Program-made: the position numbers and the translations under genes
NCBI GenBank assembly: GCA_945901615.1
Contig: CAMDLI010000005.1
Span: 1 to 64,000, forward strand
Length of the DNA: 64,000 nucleotides
DNA from: Spirosoma fluviale
Lineage (GTDB): Bacteria; Bacteroidota; Bacteroidia; Cytophagales; Cyclobacteriaceae
Direction: 5' to 3'
The notes under the pieces: model-generated
The model's database searches: none
What the model saw: the letters and a program-made list of their open reading frames with translations, nothing else
What the model was told of the DNA's origin: nothing
Shown: piece after piece, positions 8,132 to 17,425 of the stretch
Layout of the letters: every line of letters starts with the position of its first letter
Numbering within the stretch: the first letter of the stretch is position 1

Positions 8132-11098
8132 ATGTTTCTCAATTGCCATACTCACTTCAGTTTCAAATACGGAACCCTATCCGTGGACAAGCTCGTTGCA
8201 GAGGCAAAAAACAAAAAGCTAGATGCATTAGCCCTCACGGACATCAACAGCAGTGCTGCCGTATTTCCCTTTATCCGAGCGGCACAAAAAGCAGGCATTC
8301 ATCCAGTAATTGGGATTGATTTTAGGAATGGCATTTCGCAGCAGTACATTGGCCTCGCACGAAATCAAGAGGGCATGTACGAACTCAACAAGCACCTCTC
8401 GGAGCACCTGATCCAGCAACGCCCTTTTGCAGACAAGGCCCCTCCCTTTGCAAATAGCTTTGTCGTCTACCCTTTTCCGAAGGAGTACTTCCCCTTGGCT
8501 GAGCATGAGTATGTCGGCATTCATCCCAGCCAACTCAACAAGCTGCATTCCTCGCCCTGGTACCGGAAACGAGAAAAATTGGTACTCCTGCAGCCGGTGA
8601 GTTTTTCCTCCAAATTGGAGTTTAATGCGCACAGGCTCCTGCGCAGCATGGATCTGAATACGCTGCTCAGCAAGCTTCCTGTGCAGGAACAGGCGGATCC
8701 CTCGGACCAGCTCTACGGCTATGCAGCGCTAATTGCCCGTTGCGAAAACCACAGCTACCTGCTCCTCAATGCGCAAAAGCTCCTGGAGCAGTGCCAGTTT
8801 TCCTTCTACTTTCAGGCGATCAAAAATAAGCGAGACCTACTCGGAAATGGCGGGGAGGATTTTGAATTTCTCCGCCAGGAAACCCTCCGAGGAGCTGAGC
8901 AGCGCTACCCACAGCTCTCCGCAGCCGTCAGCAAGCGCATTGAAAAGGAGCTGGAGCTGATCCAACAAAAGAGTTTTGTGTCTTATTTCCTGATCAATTA
9001 CGACATTATACGCTTTGCCCATCGGCGCAACTTCTACCATGTGGGTCGAGGCTCCGGAGCCAACTCCGTGGTGGCGTACTGCTTGGGAATCACCGACGTG
9101 GATCCCATGGAGCTGGACCTCTACTTTGAGCGCTTCATCAACCTCTACCGAGAAAATCCACCTGACTTTGACATTGACTTTAGCTGGACCGACCGAGACG
9201 AGGTATTTGACTACCTCTTCAAAAAATACAATGAGGGTCAAGAGGCCTATGTAGCATTACTCGGATCATATAGCACCTTTCAGTACAATTCCGTGATCCG
9301 GGAACTGGGTAAGGTCTTTGGCCTACCCAAGTCAGAGATTGAGTCCCTGCTGCAGCAGGCCGACAAGGCAGGCTATAGCCCCGATGGCTTGGGCAAGTTG
9401 ATCCTTCGCTATGCGCAGGTGCTGCATGACATGCCCTCCCACTTGACCATTCATGCCTGTGGACTGCTGCTGTCCCACAAGTCGATGCATTACTACACCG
9501 CCACCAGTTTACCTCCCAAGGGCTTCCCGGTGGCGCATATCGACATGCACGTGGCCGAAGACATCGGCTTACACAAGTTTGACCTGCTCAGCCAGCGGGG
9601 GCTAGGGCACATCAAGTCCAGCTTGGAGCTGATCCACCGCAACCAGGGAATTGAAGTGGATATCCGAGCAGTGGCGCAGTTTAAGCAAGATTCCAAGATC
9701 AAGGAACTTCTCCGAAGTGGACATACGATTGGCGCCTTTTACGTAGAATCTCCTGCCATGCGCATGCTGCTGGCCAAGCTTCAGGCCGACACCTACTTGG
9801 AGCTTGTGGCCGCCAGTTCCATCATCCGCCCTGGGGTGGCTCGATCGGGCATGATGCGGGAGTACATCTTGCGGCATCGAAACCCGGAGCGCAGGAAGCA
9901 GGCCCATCCTGTGCTGGCGGAGATCATGCCCGAGACCTACGGCATCATGGTGTACCAGGAGGATGTGATCAAGGTAGCACACCATTTTGCTGGGCTGAGC
10001 CTGGCTGAGGCGGATGTGCTGCGTAGGGGCATGAGTGGCAAATCACGCTCCAAGGACGAGTTTGAACGGGTGAAGGCTGCCTACTTTGACAACTGCAAGC
10101 GGCTGGGGAGGCAGGATGCCGAGGCGGCTGCGGTATGGATGCAGATTGAGAGTTTTGCAGGCTATTCCTTTGCCAAGGGGCACTCCGCTTCCTTTGCGGT
10201 GGAGAGCTACCAGAGTTTGTATCTGAAGGCCTACTTTCCTCTGGAGTTTATGGTGGGAGTGATCAACAATTTTGGAGGGTTTTACTCCACCGAGTTTTAC
10301 GTGCACGAGCTGCGCATGCAGGGGGCCACGATAGAAGCCCCCCACCTCAACGAGAGCGAGTACCTGACTCGAATCAATGGGACCACCGTTTACCTGGGCT
10401 GGATCCACCTGAAGCACCTTGAAAAACGAACCGTGGAGCGCATCTTGCAGGAGCGGCGTGCTCAGGGACCTTTTTTGGGGCTGGAGGATTTTGTGAGGAG
10501 GGTCTCCTGTGGACTGGAGCAGCTGCTGATTCTGATTCGAATTCAGGCATTCCGGTTTACGGGCAAACCCAAACAGCAACTCCTCTGGGAGGCCCACTTT
10601 CTCCACCACAAGCAGGTGGGAGCACGACCTACGCAGGAATTGTTTGTGCATTCGGCAGGAGGCAATTCTTGGGAGAGTTTGCCTCCTCAGGTGCCGGTAT
10701 TGGAGGAGTTGGATGTACGACAGGACATCTTAGATCAAATCGATATTTTGGAGTTTCCACTGGAGTCCCCCTTCCACTTGCTCCAAGATCCAGGCATCCA
10801 AGGGGTGAGGGCGAAGGAGTTACCGCAGCGGTTAGGAAAAATAGTACAGGTAATTGGCTACTTGGTCACCGTCAAGTACACCCGGACGATCAAGGGGGAG
10901 GTGATGAATTTTGGGACCTTTATCGATTCGGAAGGCCATTGGATCGATACGGTTCACTTCCCTCCTACGGTCAAACAGTATCCCTTCAAAGGTCGAGCGA
11001 TCTACTGCATCGAGGGGAAGGTAGTGGAAGAGTTTGGCTTCTACTCCCTCGAGGTGCATCGAATGGAACGGATGACCTATTGGAATGCGGAGGGGTAG
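8132..11098 (+). CDS. dnaE2: DNA polymerase III alpha subunit, short/error-prone type (DnaE2/ImuC-like)
   Basis: 988 aa; N-terminal PHP domain (NCHTHFSFKYGTLS), catalytic PPDFDIDFSW, GRGSGANSVVAYCLGI; shorter than replicative DnaE. DnaE2 versus other short DnaE is inference. Confidence 0.85.
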   Translation: MFLNCHTHFSFKYGTLSVDKLVAEAKNKKLDALALTDINSSAAVFPFIRAAQKAGIHPVIGIDFRNGISQQYIGLARNQEGMYELNKHLSEHLIQQRPFADKAPPFANSFVVYPFPKEYFPLAEHEYVGIHPSQLNKLHSSPWYRKREKLVLLQPVSFSSKLEFNAHRLLRSMDLNTLLSKLPVQEQADPSDQLYGYAALIARCENHSYLLLNAQKLLEQCQFSFYFQAIKNKRDLLGNGGEDFEFLRQETLRGAEQRYPQLSAAVSKRIEKELELIQQKSFVSYFLINYDIIRFAHRRNFYHVGRGSGANSVVAYCLGITDVDPMELDLYFERFINLYRENPPDFDIDFSWTDRDEVFDYLFKKYNEGQEAYVALLGSYSTFQYNSVIRELGKVFGLPKSEIESLLQQADKAGYSPDGLGKLILRYAQVLHDMPSHLTIHACGLLLSHKSMHYYTATSLPPKGFPVAHIDMHVAEDIGLHKFDLLSQRGLGHIKSSLELIHRNQGIEVDIRAVAQFKQDSKIKELLRSGHTIGAFYVESPAMRMLLAKLQADTYLELVAASSIIRPGVARSGMMREYILRHRNPERRKQAHPVLAEIMPETYGIMVYQEDVIKVAHHFAGLSLAEADVLRRGMSGKSRSKDEFERVKAAYFDNCKRLGRQDAEAAAVWMQIESFAGYSFAKGHSASFAVESYQSLYLKAYFPLEFMVGVINNFGGFYSTEFYVHELRMQGATIEAPHLNESEYLTRINGTTVYLGWIHLKHLEKRTVERILQERRAQGPFLGLEDFVRRVSCGLEQLLILIRIQAFRFTGKPKQQLLWEAHFLHHKQVGARPTQELFVHSAGGNSWESLPPQVPVLEELDVRQDILDQIDILEFPLESPFHLLQDPGIQGVRAKELPQRLGKIVQVIGYLVTVKYTRTIKGEVMNFGTFIDSEGHWIDTVHFPPTVKQYPFKGRAIYCIEGKVVEEFGFYSLEVHRMERMTYWNAEG

Positions 11099-11152
11099 CA
11101 ATCAATTTAAAAATGAGTTGCTATGTTGAGCGGAACCCAAGCTCCGAACATT

Positions 11153-11995
11153 CTAATTCTTTCCCTTGAGTTTTTTCTTTTCAGTCCCTTTATCAAGAGA
11201 TTTTACACTGCGCTCAAGTTTCTTAATATCTTCTTCAGCAGGCAATTGTTCGGGTTTTATTCCACTTTTTCCAAGAAGCCCTCGAACATCTTGATTATTT
11301 TTAATGTGCTCATCCTTAATTCTTGATTCACCATGCAGATCATACTGCTGTACATTGAAATTGGTGATTTCAGTTGCCAATTGTTTGGCAGTAATCGTAA
11401 TCGTAGGAAGGAAATCTGCCAAGGGTCTATTTTCTGGAATCCCTAACCTCTTTTTCATAGCACTGGTGGTGAACCCGCCAAATAATGCCCAATCCCCCTT
11501 GCTCCGAATGTTTGCAAAACCTGCATGATCTACCCCTCTTTCGTAGATATTTTTAGAAAGCTCTAATTCGGTTGCTGCCAATTTTTCACGAGCATGTAAT
11601 CGCTCATTCAGACGAATCCGTTCTTCCAGCAACTCTTGCTTTCTTGTTTGAATCGCAAAGTAGCTTTGTGCAAATGCGATTTCTTCTTTTTTTGGGTCGC
11701 CATTCTGAGCAATGAGATAGCAGGCATATCGAGTAAGTAGGATATCATCCTTTTTTCTCTCAGCTCCAGACCCGATTTTGACCATTTTGTTGACGTCAAC
11801 GAAATGGTCTGAAATGGTCTCTAAGGTGTTTTTGCAACTTTCCTTGGCTTTATCCACCGCATTCACAAAATTTCTCCAATCTGAATAACCAAGAAGTTCT
11901 TGGAGTTCTCTTGCCAACCAAAACTCGACTCCATCTTGTTCGTAGGCGGATTCTTCGAATGATTTATTCAGTTTACTAATCGTTTCCTTATTCAT
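11153..11995 (-). CDS. dinD: DNA damage-inducible protein D
   Basis: 280 aa; ELLGYSDWRNFVNAVDKAKESC, DILLTRYACYLIAQNGDPKKEEIAFAQSYFAIQTRKQE, RGVDHAGFANIRSKGDWALFGGFTT typical of DinD (BRO-N-like). Confidence 0.92.
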   Translation of the reverse strand: MNKETISKLNKSFEESAYEQDGVEFWLARELQELLGYSDWRNFVNAVDKAKESCKNTLETISDHFVDVNKMVKIGSGAERKKDDILLTRYACYLIAQNGDPKKEEIAFAQSYFAIQTRKQELLEERIRLNERLHAREKLAATELELSKNIYERGVDHAGFANIRSKGDWALFGGFTTSAMKKRLGIPENRPLADFLPTITITAKQLATEITNFNVQQYDLHGESRIKDEHIKNNQDVRGLLGKSGIKPEQLPAEEDIKKLERSVKSLDKGTEKKKLKGKN

Positions 11996-12411
11996 GCTGT
12001 TCGTTTAGTGTTTTAACTTATTCCACGATTCATTTCATCAACTTATCACTACTACATTCTTAAAACCAGCTTAATATTTACATGAATCGAGTATTTTCTC
12101 TGGTCTGCACAGGCTGCTCGAGATAGTTCAAATCTCCCACCTCACAGTTTGATAGGATGATGTAATGGCTATTGTATTTTCGAATTGATACCTCGATAAA
12201 AAAACCACACAAGCTAGGAGAAGGAGCAGATTAAAAAATCAGTCAAAAAAATCACCTTTAAGAAGACTTGCCCTTTCCTCTTAAAAAATGAGCTAAAAAA
12301 GTAGATGAAAAAATCACCCTTTTGTCGCCCCATCTCCTGCTTGGTAAGTGATGGAAAGATACCCTTAAATGGCTTCAATGGTGAGAAATGGGGAACATGG
12401 AAAGAATATTA

Positions 12412-12505
12412 TTTTAGTAAAAAATACCAAAAAATGGTTTTTAGGGAATCCTATTAGTAGATTTTACTAAAACAAAGTTGAAAAGACCCCTTTTTAGTAA
12501 AATCT
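12412..12505. repeat. TTTTAGTAAAA/TTTTACTAAAA repeats including a 14-bp perfect inverted repeat
   Basis: TTTTAGTAAAA at 12412-12422 and 12492-12502, TTTTACTAAAA at 12462-12472; AGATTTTACTAAAA (12459-12472) and TTTTAGTAAAATCT (12492-12505) are exact inverted copies with a 19-nt spacer. Confidence 0.85.
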
Positions 12506-12609
12506 GCAAAAAATAGTTTTAACCCAACAAAAAGGTGGGATCGGAATCCAGGCAAAAAATTCAGTTTCTACTCGTAAAATAAGAACATGATAATTCTCCC
12601 AGCTCAGGT

Positions 12610-13848
12610 TTATTTCAGGACAGGAAGCAGTACCTCTCCCTTGCCATCAATACCCTCCGGAATAGGAAGGCCCAAAATGCGGCATAGCAAGGGATAGATG
12701 TGGATGTTTTGAAAAGGCTCCAGCTTCAAGCCTTCCTTGATTTGGGGCCCTTTGGCATAAAAAATCCCCCACATATCGCGGTACGATGGGCTAAATCCAT
12801 GCTCCCCAAAGGTTTCCGTTTGGAAGCGGGCAGCATTAGTTTGGTAGCGCATCATGCCCGAAGCATCGGCTAAGTAGTAGCCCTCCTTGGGCAAGATCAG
12901 CAAATCTCCCTTACGCTGAGGGAAGGCGGCCAAATCACTGTAATTGGCGGTGGTAGTCAGGTCATCAACGGTGATGTGTTGATTTCTACCTAGAAGCAAT
13001 TTGATCACTTCCTTTTTCTTTTTAGGATCTTCCAAGTGAAGATGGGCCAAGGCCCCATTGTTAACCACGCGAGCAGAGATCCCTTCCTTCAATTGATCCA
13101 GCGATATCAAGTGATCTTTCTTGACAGGTGCCATACCATGGTCAGATACCAATACAACATGGATCGGGAGATCAAAGCTTTCCAGCCCTTCAAACAAGGC
13201 TCCAAGTTCATGGTCCAACCTACCCAGTGTTTTTTTCAACTCCAGGTCATTGTTGGGCCCATAGCGATGCCCCGTGTCGTCCATATCGGAGAAGTAGAGC
13301 GTAATTAATCGAGGCCTTTCCGCCTCAGGAAGCCTCAACCAGTCAAACACCTTTGCAATTCGAGTCAGGTTAGGTACTCCCCCATCGTAATCGTAATAAT
13401 AACTTGGGCGAACCTCCTGGATCGGCGCCTCTGTGCCTACAAAAAAGTAGCTCGCTGCCTTGATCCCCTGTTGCTCCGCAAGCACCCAGATAGGCGTGCC
13501 CCCATACCAATAGCCATCCTGTACAATATCCCGATTGCCCATGGTGTAGACTTGATTCTTTGCTGGCTCGTAAAAGGCATTGTCCACCAAGCCATGGTGC
13601 TCGGGAAGCATTCCTGTTGCGATGGTGTAGTGATTGGGAAAAGTTTTGGTTGGAAATGAAGGAATCAGGCCTTTGGCAGACGTTCCCTCTGCAATAAATC
13701 TACTTAAGTTTTCCGGCTGAAATCGCTCCACATAATCGTGCCGAAAGCCATCTAGGGAAATCAAGATAACGATGGGCTCCTTTTCCTGAGAAAAAGTCGA
13801 AGTCCAAACGGACAGCAGCAGAACCAAAATTAGAAAAGAGCGCTTCAT
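12610..13848 (-). CDS. Secreted ectonucleotide pyrophosphatase/phosphodiesterase (alkaline phosphatase superfamily)
   Basis: Signal peptide; ISLDGFRHDYVERF, FPTKTFPNHYTIATGMLPEHHGLVDN, YFSDMDDTGHRYGP, VVLVSDHGMAP. Confidence 0.93.
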   Translation of the reverse strand: MKRSFLILVLLLSVWTSTFSQEKEPIVILISLDGFRHDYVERFQPENLSRFIAEGTSAKGLIPSFPTKTFPNHYTIATGMLPEHHGLVDNAFYEPAKNQVYTMGNRDIVQDGYWYGGTPIWVLAEQQGIKAASYFFVGTEAPIQEVRPSYYYDYDGGVPNLTRIAKVFDWLRLPEAERPRLITLYFSDMDDTGHRYGPNNDLELKKTLGRLDHELGALFEGLESFDLPIHVVLVSDHGMAPVKKDHLISLDQLKEGISARVVNNGALAHLHLEDPKKKKEVIKLLLGRNQHITVDDLTTTANYSDLAAFPQRKGDLLILPKEGYYLADASGMMRYQTNAARFQTETFGEHGFSPSYRDMWGIFYAKGPQIKEGLKLEPFQNIHIYPLLCRILGLPIPEGIDGKGEVLLPVLK

Positions 13849-13916
13849 TTTTTTAGTTTAAAAATAGGAAGACTCAAGTTCACCTGCAAGATGTAGTCGT
13901 TAGGAGATGGGCTGCT

Positions 13917-14447
13917 TCAAAGCTCCACTCGCATCAACCAATCGGTTTGGATCTCGTCCCCAAAAGGAAAGGGATGGCTTCCAAAGGCCTTAAATCTATT
14001 TTTCTCGTAAAATCGAATGGCGCGGGCATTGTGTTCCCAGACACCTAGCCAGACGTAGGTCTTGCCTTTTTCTTTCGCAAATTCAATAGCTGCATCCAAA
14101 AGAAACTGCCCTACACCCTTACCCCACACTTCCTCCAAGGTATACAACCTAGCTACCTCGAGACTCTCCGGATCTTGAATATCGCTTTGAGCAGCAGCCA
14201 AGTTCACCTTGGTATAGCCTACCATCTTCCCCTCAAGAATGGCGAGCAGAAAGGTAGAAGCAGGATCTCTCCATTCTTTTTCTAATTGAACTGGAGTGAA
14301 GGCTTGGGAGAGATAGGCCTGTACATTCTCTGGTTTATTTCCTTCCGTAAATGCCTGCACAAAAGACGTTTGAGCGATTTCTAGCAATTCAGAAAGATCG
14401 CTAAACGCTGCCTTTCTTAAACTTACCACTGGTGTTAAAGGGCTCAT
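13917..14447 (-). CDS. GNAT family N-acetyltransferase
   Basis: EVARLYTLEEVWGKGVGQFLLDAAIEFAKEKG...LGVWEHNARAIRFYEKNRFKAFG; start taken at internal Met 14447, just after the upstream gene stop. Confidence 0.9.
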   Translation of the reverse strand: MSPLTPVVSLRKAAFSDLSELLEIAQTSFVQAFTEGNKPENVQAYLSQAFTPVQLEKEWRDPASTFLLAILEGKMVGYTKVNLAAAQSDIQDPESLEVARLYTLEEVWGKGVGQFLLDAAIEFAKEKGKTYVWLGVWEHNARAIRFYEKNRFKAFGSHPFPFGDEIQTDWLMRVEL

Positions 14448-14448
14448 A

Positions 14449-15054
14449 TCACAATTTTTTAAGGGCAACATCAATCTGCGAAATTGGGAATTCTCCCAGA
14501 ATAGCTCGGTAATTCCCCTTTGGACTGATCACGACGAAACTTCTGCAGGGATAGGGAAATGAAAAGAAGTGCTGGCTAAAGACTCCCTCAGGATCTGGAA
14601 TCCATTCCTGTATTCCCTCGTATTTTTCCAAGCCATGGGGCTGATGGTAGAGGTATACAGGTGCAGCGGCACCGTGCTTTTTGACATACTTGAGGACCGC
14701 GAGGTGATCGCTTTTGAGTGTCTTAGGGTCCGAGGTGCTGCGAGCAGAATTGCATTCGTCTTTGCCTGGATAAAAAATTACCACCAAAGGCTGTCCTGAC
14801 ATAAAGGCATCCATTTTTCCAAGCTTCTCATAGAATAGACGCGCATCGGTAAGCCCTACAGGCATTCGATGCACCAGCCTCATCTCTCCCGATTGCTTTC
14901 CGGGAACACCAAAATAGGGTCCGCTGAGGATCTTTTCCTCGTATTCAGGGTAAAGGATTCGTTTGCCACGCTCGTCAAAATAGCTTTGGCCAAGGAGTTT
15001 TTCTTGAAAACCAAGCAAAAACAGACTCCAGAATAGAATCGAAATTAGTTTCAT
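14449..15054 (-). CDS. Secreted hypothetical protein, possibly thioredoxin-fold related
   Basis: N-terminal signal-like MKLISILFWSLFLLGFQ; no confident family. ORF track extends to a TTG at 15063. Confidence 0.7.
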   Translation of the reverse strand: MKLISILFWSLFLLGFQEKLLGQSYFDERGKRILYPEYEEKILSGPYFGVPGKQSGEMRLVHRMPVGLTDARLFYEKLGKMDAFMSGQPLVVIFYPGKDECNSARSTSDPKTLKSDHLAVLKYVKKHGAAAPVYLYHQPHGLEKYEGIQEWIPDPEGVFSQHFFSFPYPCRSFVVISPKGNYRAILGEFPISQIDVALKKL

Positions 15055-15063
15055 TCGCTCCAA

Positions 15064-15942
15064 TCAGGTGGATGCTTTGCTCGCTGAGGCTACCTTATTA
15101 CCCCACAGGATCACCAATGCGGCTGTTCCAAACATGAGTAAGCTGTAAATGGCAGATGGAATGGACATCACTGAGTTTACCAAAAGTGTAGCCGCAATGG
15201 TAATGCCTAAGGTACCGTTCTGAATACCCGATTCGATGGCAATCGTCAATCCCTGACGGAAAGGTAGCCCTGTCCATTTGGCCATTGCAAAGCTTACCGC
15301 TAGCGTGCTCAAATTCAAAGCCAAAGCAGCAGGACCAGCTTCGATAAAGTACTGCACCAAATTATCCCTTTCTTTTAGAATCGCTGCAAGAACAATAATC
15401 ACGAAGAATACGGTGGAAATTTTTCGAAAAGGCTGATCCCATTTTTGTGCCAATGCAGGCGCTTTGGCAAGGGTAATCATCCCTAAAGTAACAGGGATAA
15501 GCGTAATGAATAGAACCGAAACGACCGTACCCACGACTTCCAATTGCTGTGCCTCCCCTCCCGGAATAAAATACCCAATCGAGTAATTGACCAAGAAAGG
15601 GATGGTAAATACGGTGATCACCGAAGAACATGCCGTAAGCGTGATGGAAAGTGCTGCATCTCCTTTGGCGAGGTGCGTAATCAAATTGGAGGTAGCACCA
15701 CCGGGGCAAACGGCCAAAATCATAAGTCCAACCGCCAATTCAGGAGGAAGCTGGAAAGCCTTCGCTATTCCAAAAGCAAGCATTGGCAAGAGAATTAACT
15801 GATTGAGCAGCCCAATTCCTACCGCTTTTGGATAAATTAAAATTCGCTTAAAATCTTCTACACGTAAACTAAGTCCCATGCCAAACATGATGACTGCGAG
15901 TGAAAAAGGCAAGAAAAGCTCGGTTAAAACACTGGATTGCAT
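15064..15942 (-). CDS. Bile acid:sodium symporter family transporter
   Basis: 292 aa multi-TM; LMILAVCPGGATSNLITHLAKGDAALSITLTACSS and ESGIQNGTLGI are hallmark BASS motifs. Confidence 0.93.
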   Translation of the reverse strand: MQSSVLTELFLPFSLAVIMFGMGLSLRVEDFKRILIYPKAVGIGLLNQLILLPMLAFGIAKAFQLPPELAVGLMILAVCPGGATSNLITHLAKGDAALSITLTACSSVITVFTIPFLVNYSIGYFIPGGEAQQLEVVGTVVSVLFITLIPVTLGMITLAKAPALAQKWDQPFRKISTVFFVIIVLAAILKERDNLVQYFIEAGPAALALNLSTLAVSFAMAKWTGLPFRQGLTIAIESGIQNGTLGITIAATLLVNSVMSIPSAIYSLLMFGTAALVILWGNKVASASKAST

Positions 15943-15980
15943 AAAATTTAGTTTGGGTGGTTCGTTTGGGTTGGACTAAG

Positions 15981-17117
15981 TTAAAACAAGCCGCTTGCAA
16001 CAGCAAATCCTATGTACGTTCCAATGGCATTCCCCAAACTTCCTACAAGAATGCCTGGAATCAGCAGATCGGGGCGTTGCAAACTTTCCGCTGAAGCTAA
16101 AGCAGTGGTAGTTCCACCAATATTCGCTTGCGAAGCCACGGCAATCATGTCCCAATCCATTTTGAAAAGGGCCCCAACACCAAATACCACCAAGCCATGA
16201 ACCAGTATTAGAATAGTCACAAACAGAATCAAGGTAAAGGCCAAGTCCCCTACCTCCACCAAAGCTCCCAAATCACACAGGGTGCCTACCACTGCCAAAA
16301 ATAAAAGAATTAAGAAGTAGCCTAAGGTATGTTTGCCGCGTAGCTGCTGCACCGCAGGAAATTGGGCTAGTACCAAAGCTAGGGAAGTAAGCACTAGGAT
16401 CTCGGGCACCTGCGGAAACCAAGTGACAACTGCTTTACTCACCGCCATCCCCAACAAGGCCAATGCGAGCAAGGAAGAAATGGAACTAATGGAGATAGAT
16501 TCCTGCGATAGGGATTTTTCACCACTTGCTGCAGTTTCATTTTTTTTCCGAGGAAAGAGTTTTTGTAAGTATTTGGGCAAGATCAAAGTAGCAATGATCC
16601 AAGGTGTACCCACCAAATTGTCCACTACGGTAGTTGCTGCAAACAAGGTTCCTGCTTCATTGACCTTGTAATGCAAAGCAATTGCGTTAAAGTTGATTGC
16701 CCCACCGATGTAGGTTCCAGTATACATGCCCGCCACTGCTGGAGCCAAAGGACCGATTGCTTCTGCTGGTTGAACGAGTACCCAGGCGGTGAGTACCCCG
16801 ATGACGGTAGCCAAAGAACCCAGCAAAAATAGGAGCAAAAGGGGAAGCCCCGCTTTTTTCAAGCTTTTGAGATCTACTTCGAGCAAGGTAATAAATATAC
16901 CCAAGGGAGCAATGTAGGTGAACACGCCATCGTAAATGGGATGCCCATCCATGGCACTTGGGATCAACCCAGTATTGGCCAGCACCGCGCAAATCAAAAT
17001 CGCAAAAATGGGAGTACCTACCGACTTGCCCCATGAAAATCGGGTGAGCCAATTTGCAAAAAACACTGCCAAACAAAGTGTGGCTGCTACAAATAGAAGA
17101 GAGGAAGGATTTGACAT
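15981..17117 (-). CDS. DUF819 family membrane protein
   Basis: 378 aa multi-TM; GMYTGTYIGGAINFNAIALHYKV, ANIGGTTTALASAESLQRPDLLIPGILVGSLGNAIGTYIGF. Confidence 0.9.
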   Translation of the reverse strand: MSNPSSLLFVAATLCLAVFFANWLTRFSWGKSVGTPIFAILICAVLANTGLIPSAMDGHPIYDGVFTYIAPLGIFITLLEVDLKSLKKAGLPLLLLFLLGSLATVIGVLTAWVLVQPAEAIGPLAPAVAGMYTGTYIGGAINFNAIALHYKVNEAGTLFAATTVVDNLVGTPWIIATLILPKYLQKLFPRKKNETAASGEKSLSQESISISSISSLLALALLGMAVSKAVVTWFPQVPEILVLTSLALVLAQFPAVQQLRGKHTLGYFLILLFLAVVGTLCDLGALVEVGDLAFTLILFVTILILVHGLVVFGVGALFKMDWDMIAVASQANIGGTTTALASAESLQRPDLLIPGILVGSLGNAIGTYIGFAVASGLF

Positions 17118-17180
17118 TCCGAAAAGTAGAAAAAAAATAATTAGTTCTAATGCCTAGATAATTTCATTTGTACAAAGCCC

Positions 17181-17206
17181 CCTGCCTTGCGGCAGGCAGG
17201 CCTGCC
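17181..17206. repeat. Overlapping GC-rich inverted repeats
   Basis: CCTGCC-ttgc-GGCAGG (17181-17196) overlapping perfect palindrome GGCAGGCCTGCC (17195-17206). Confidence 0.8.
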
Positions 17207-17425
17207 CCGCAGAATTACAGGGCGCCTTGTTTTTTTAATTCTCGCAAAGACGCAGAGACGCAAAGGAATAGAAAGGTCTTTCACTAATCTCTCACCTGCC
17301 TACTGTAGGCTGGAACTCAGCTCTCGCTTCTTGGCTCTTGCTTCTTGCCTCTCTCAATCTCGAACGCTGAACTCTGAATGTCGAAGTAGGGGATTTGTGA
17401 TGGGAGCAGAATGCAAGTCTTGATA

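Noticed and set aside
8228-11101. Long antisense ORFs in dnaE2 (8228-8632, 9602-9985, 10043-10651) and 10669-11169
   Set aside because: Shadow/overlap ORFs within a confidently recognised polymerase gene.
12239-12330. caaaaaaatcacctt / gaaaaaatcaccctt near-repeat upstream of dinD
   Set aside because: Only two short A-rich matches; could easily be chance in this AT-rich spacer.
17187-17423. 78-aa ORF MRQAGLPRRITGRLVFLILAKTQRRKG...
   Set aside because: Translation of intergenic repeat sequence; no protein-family signal.
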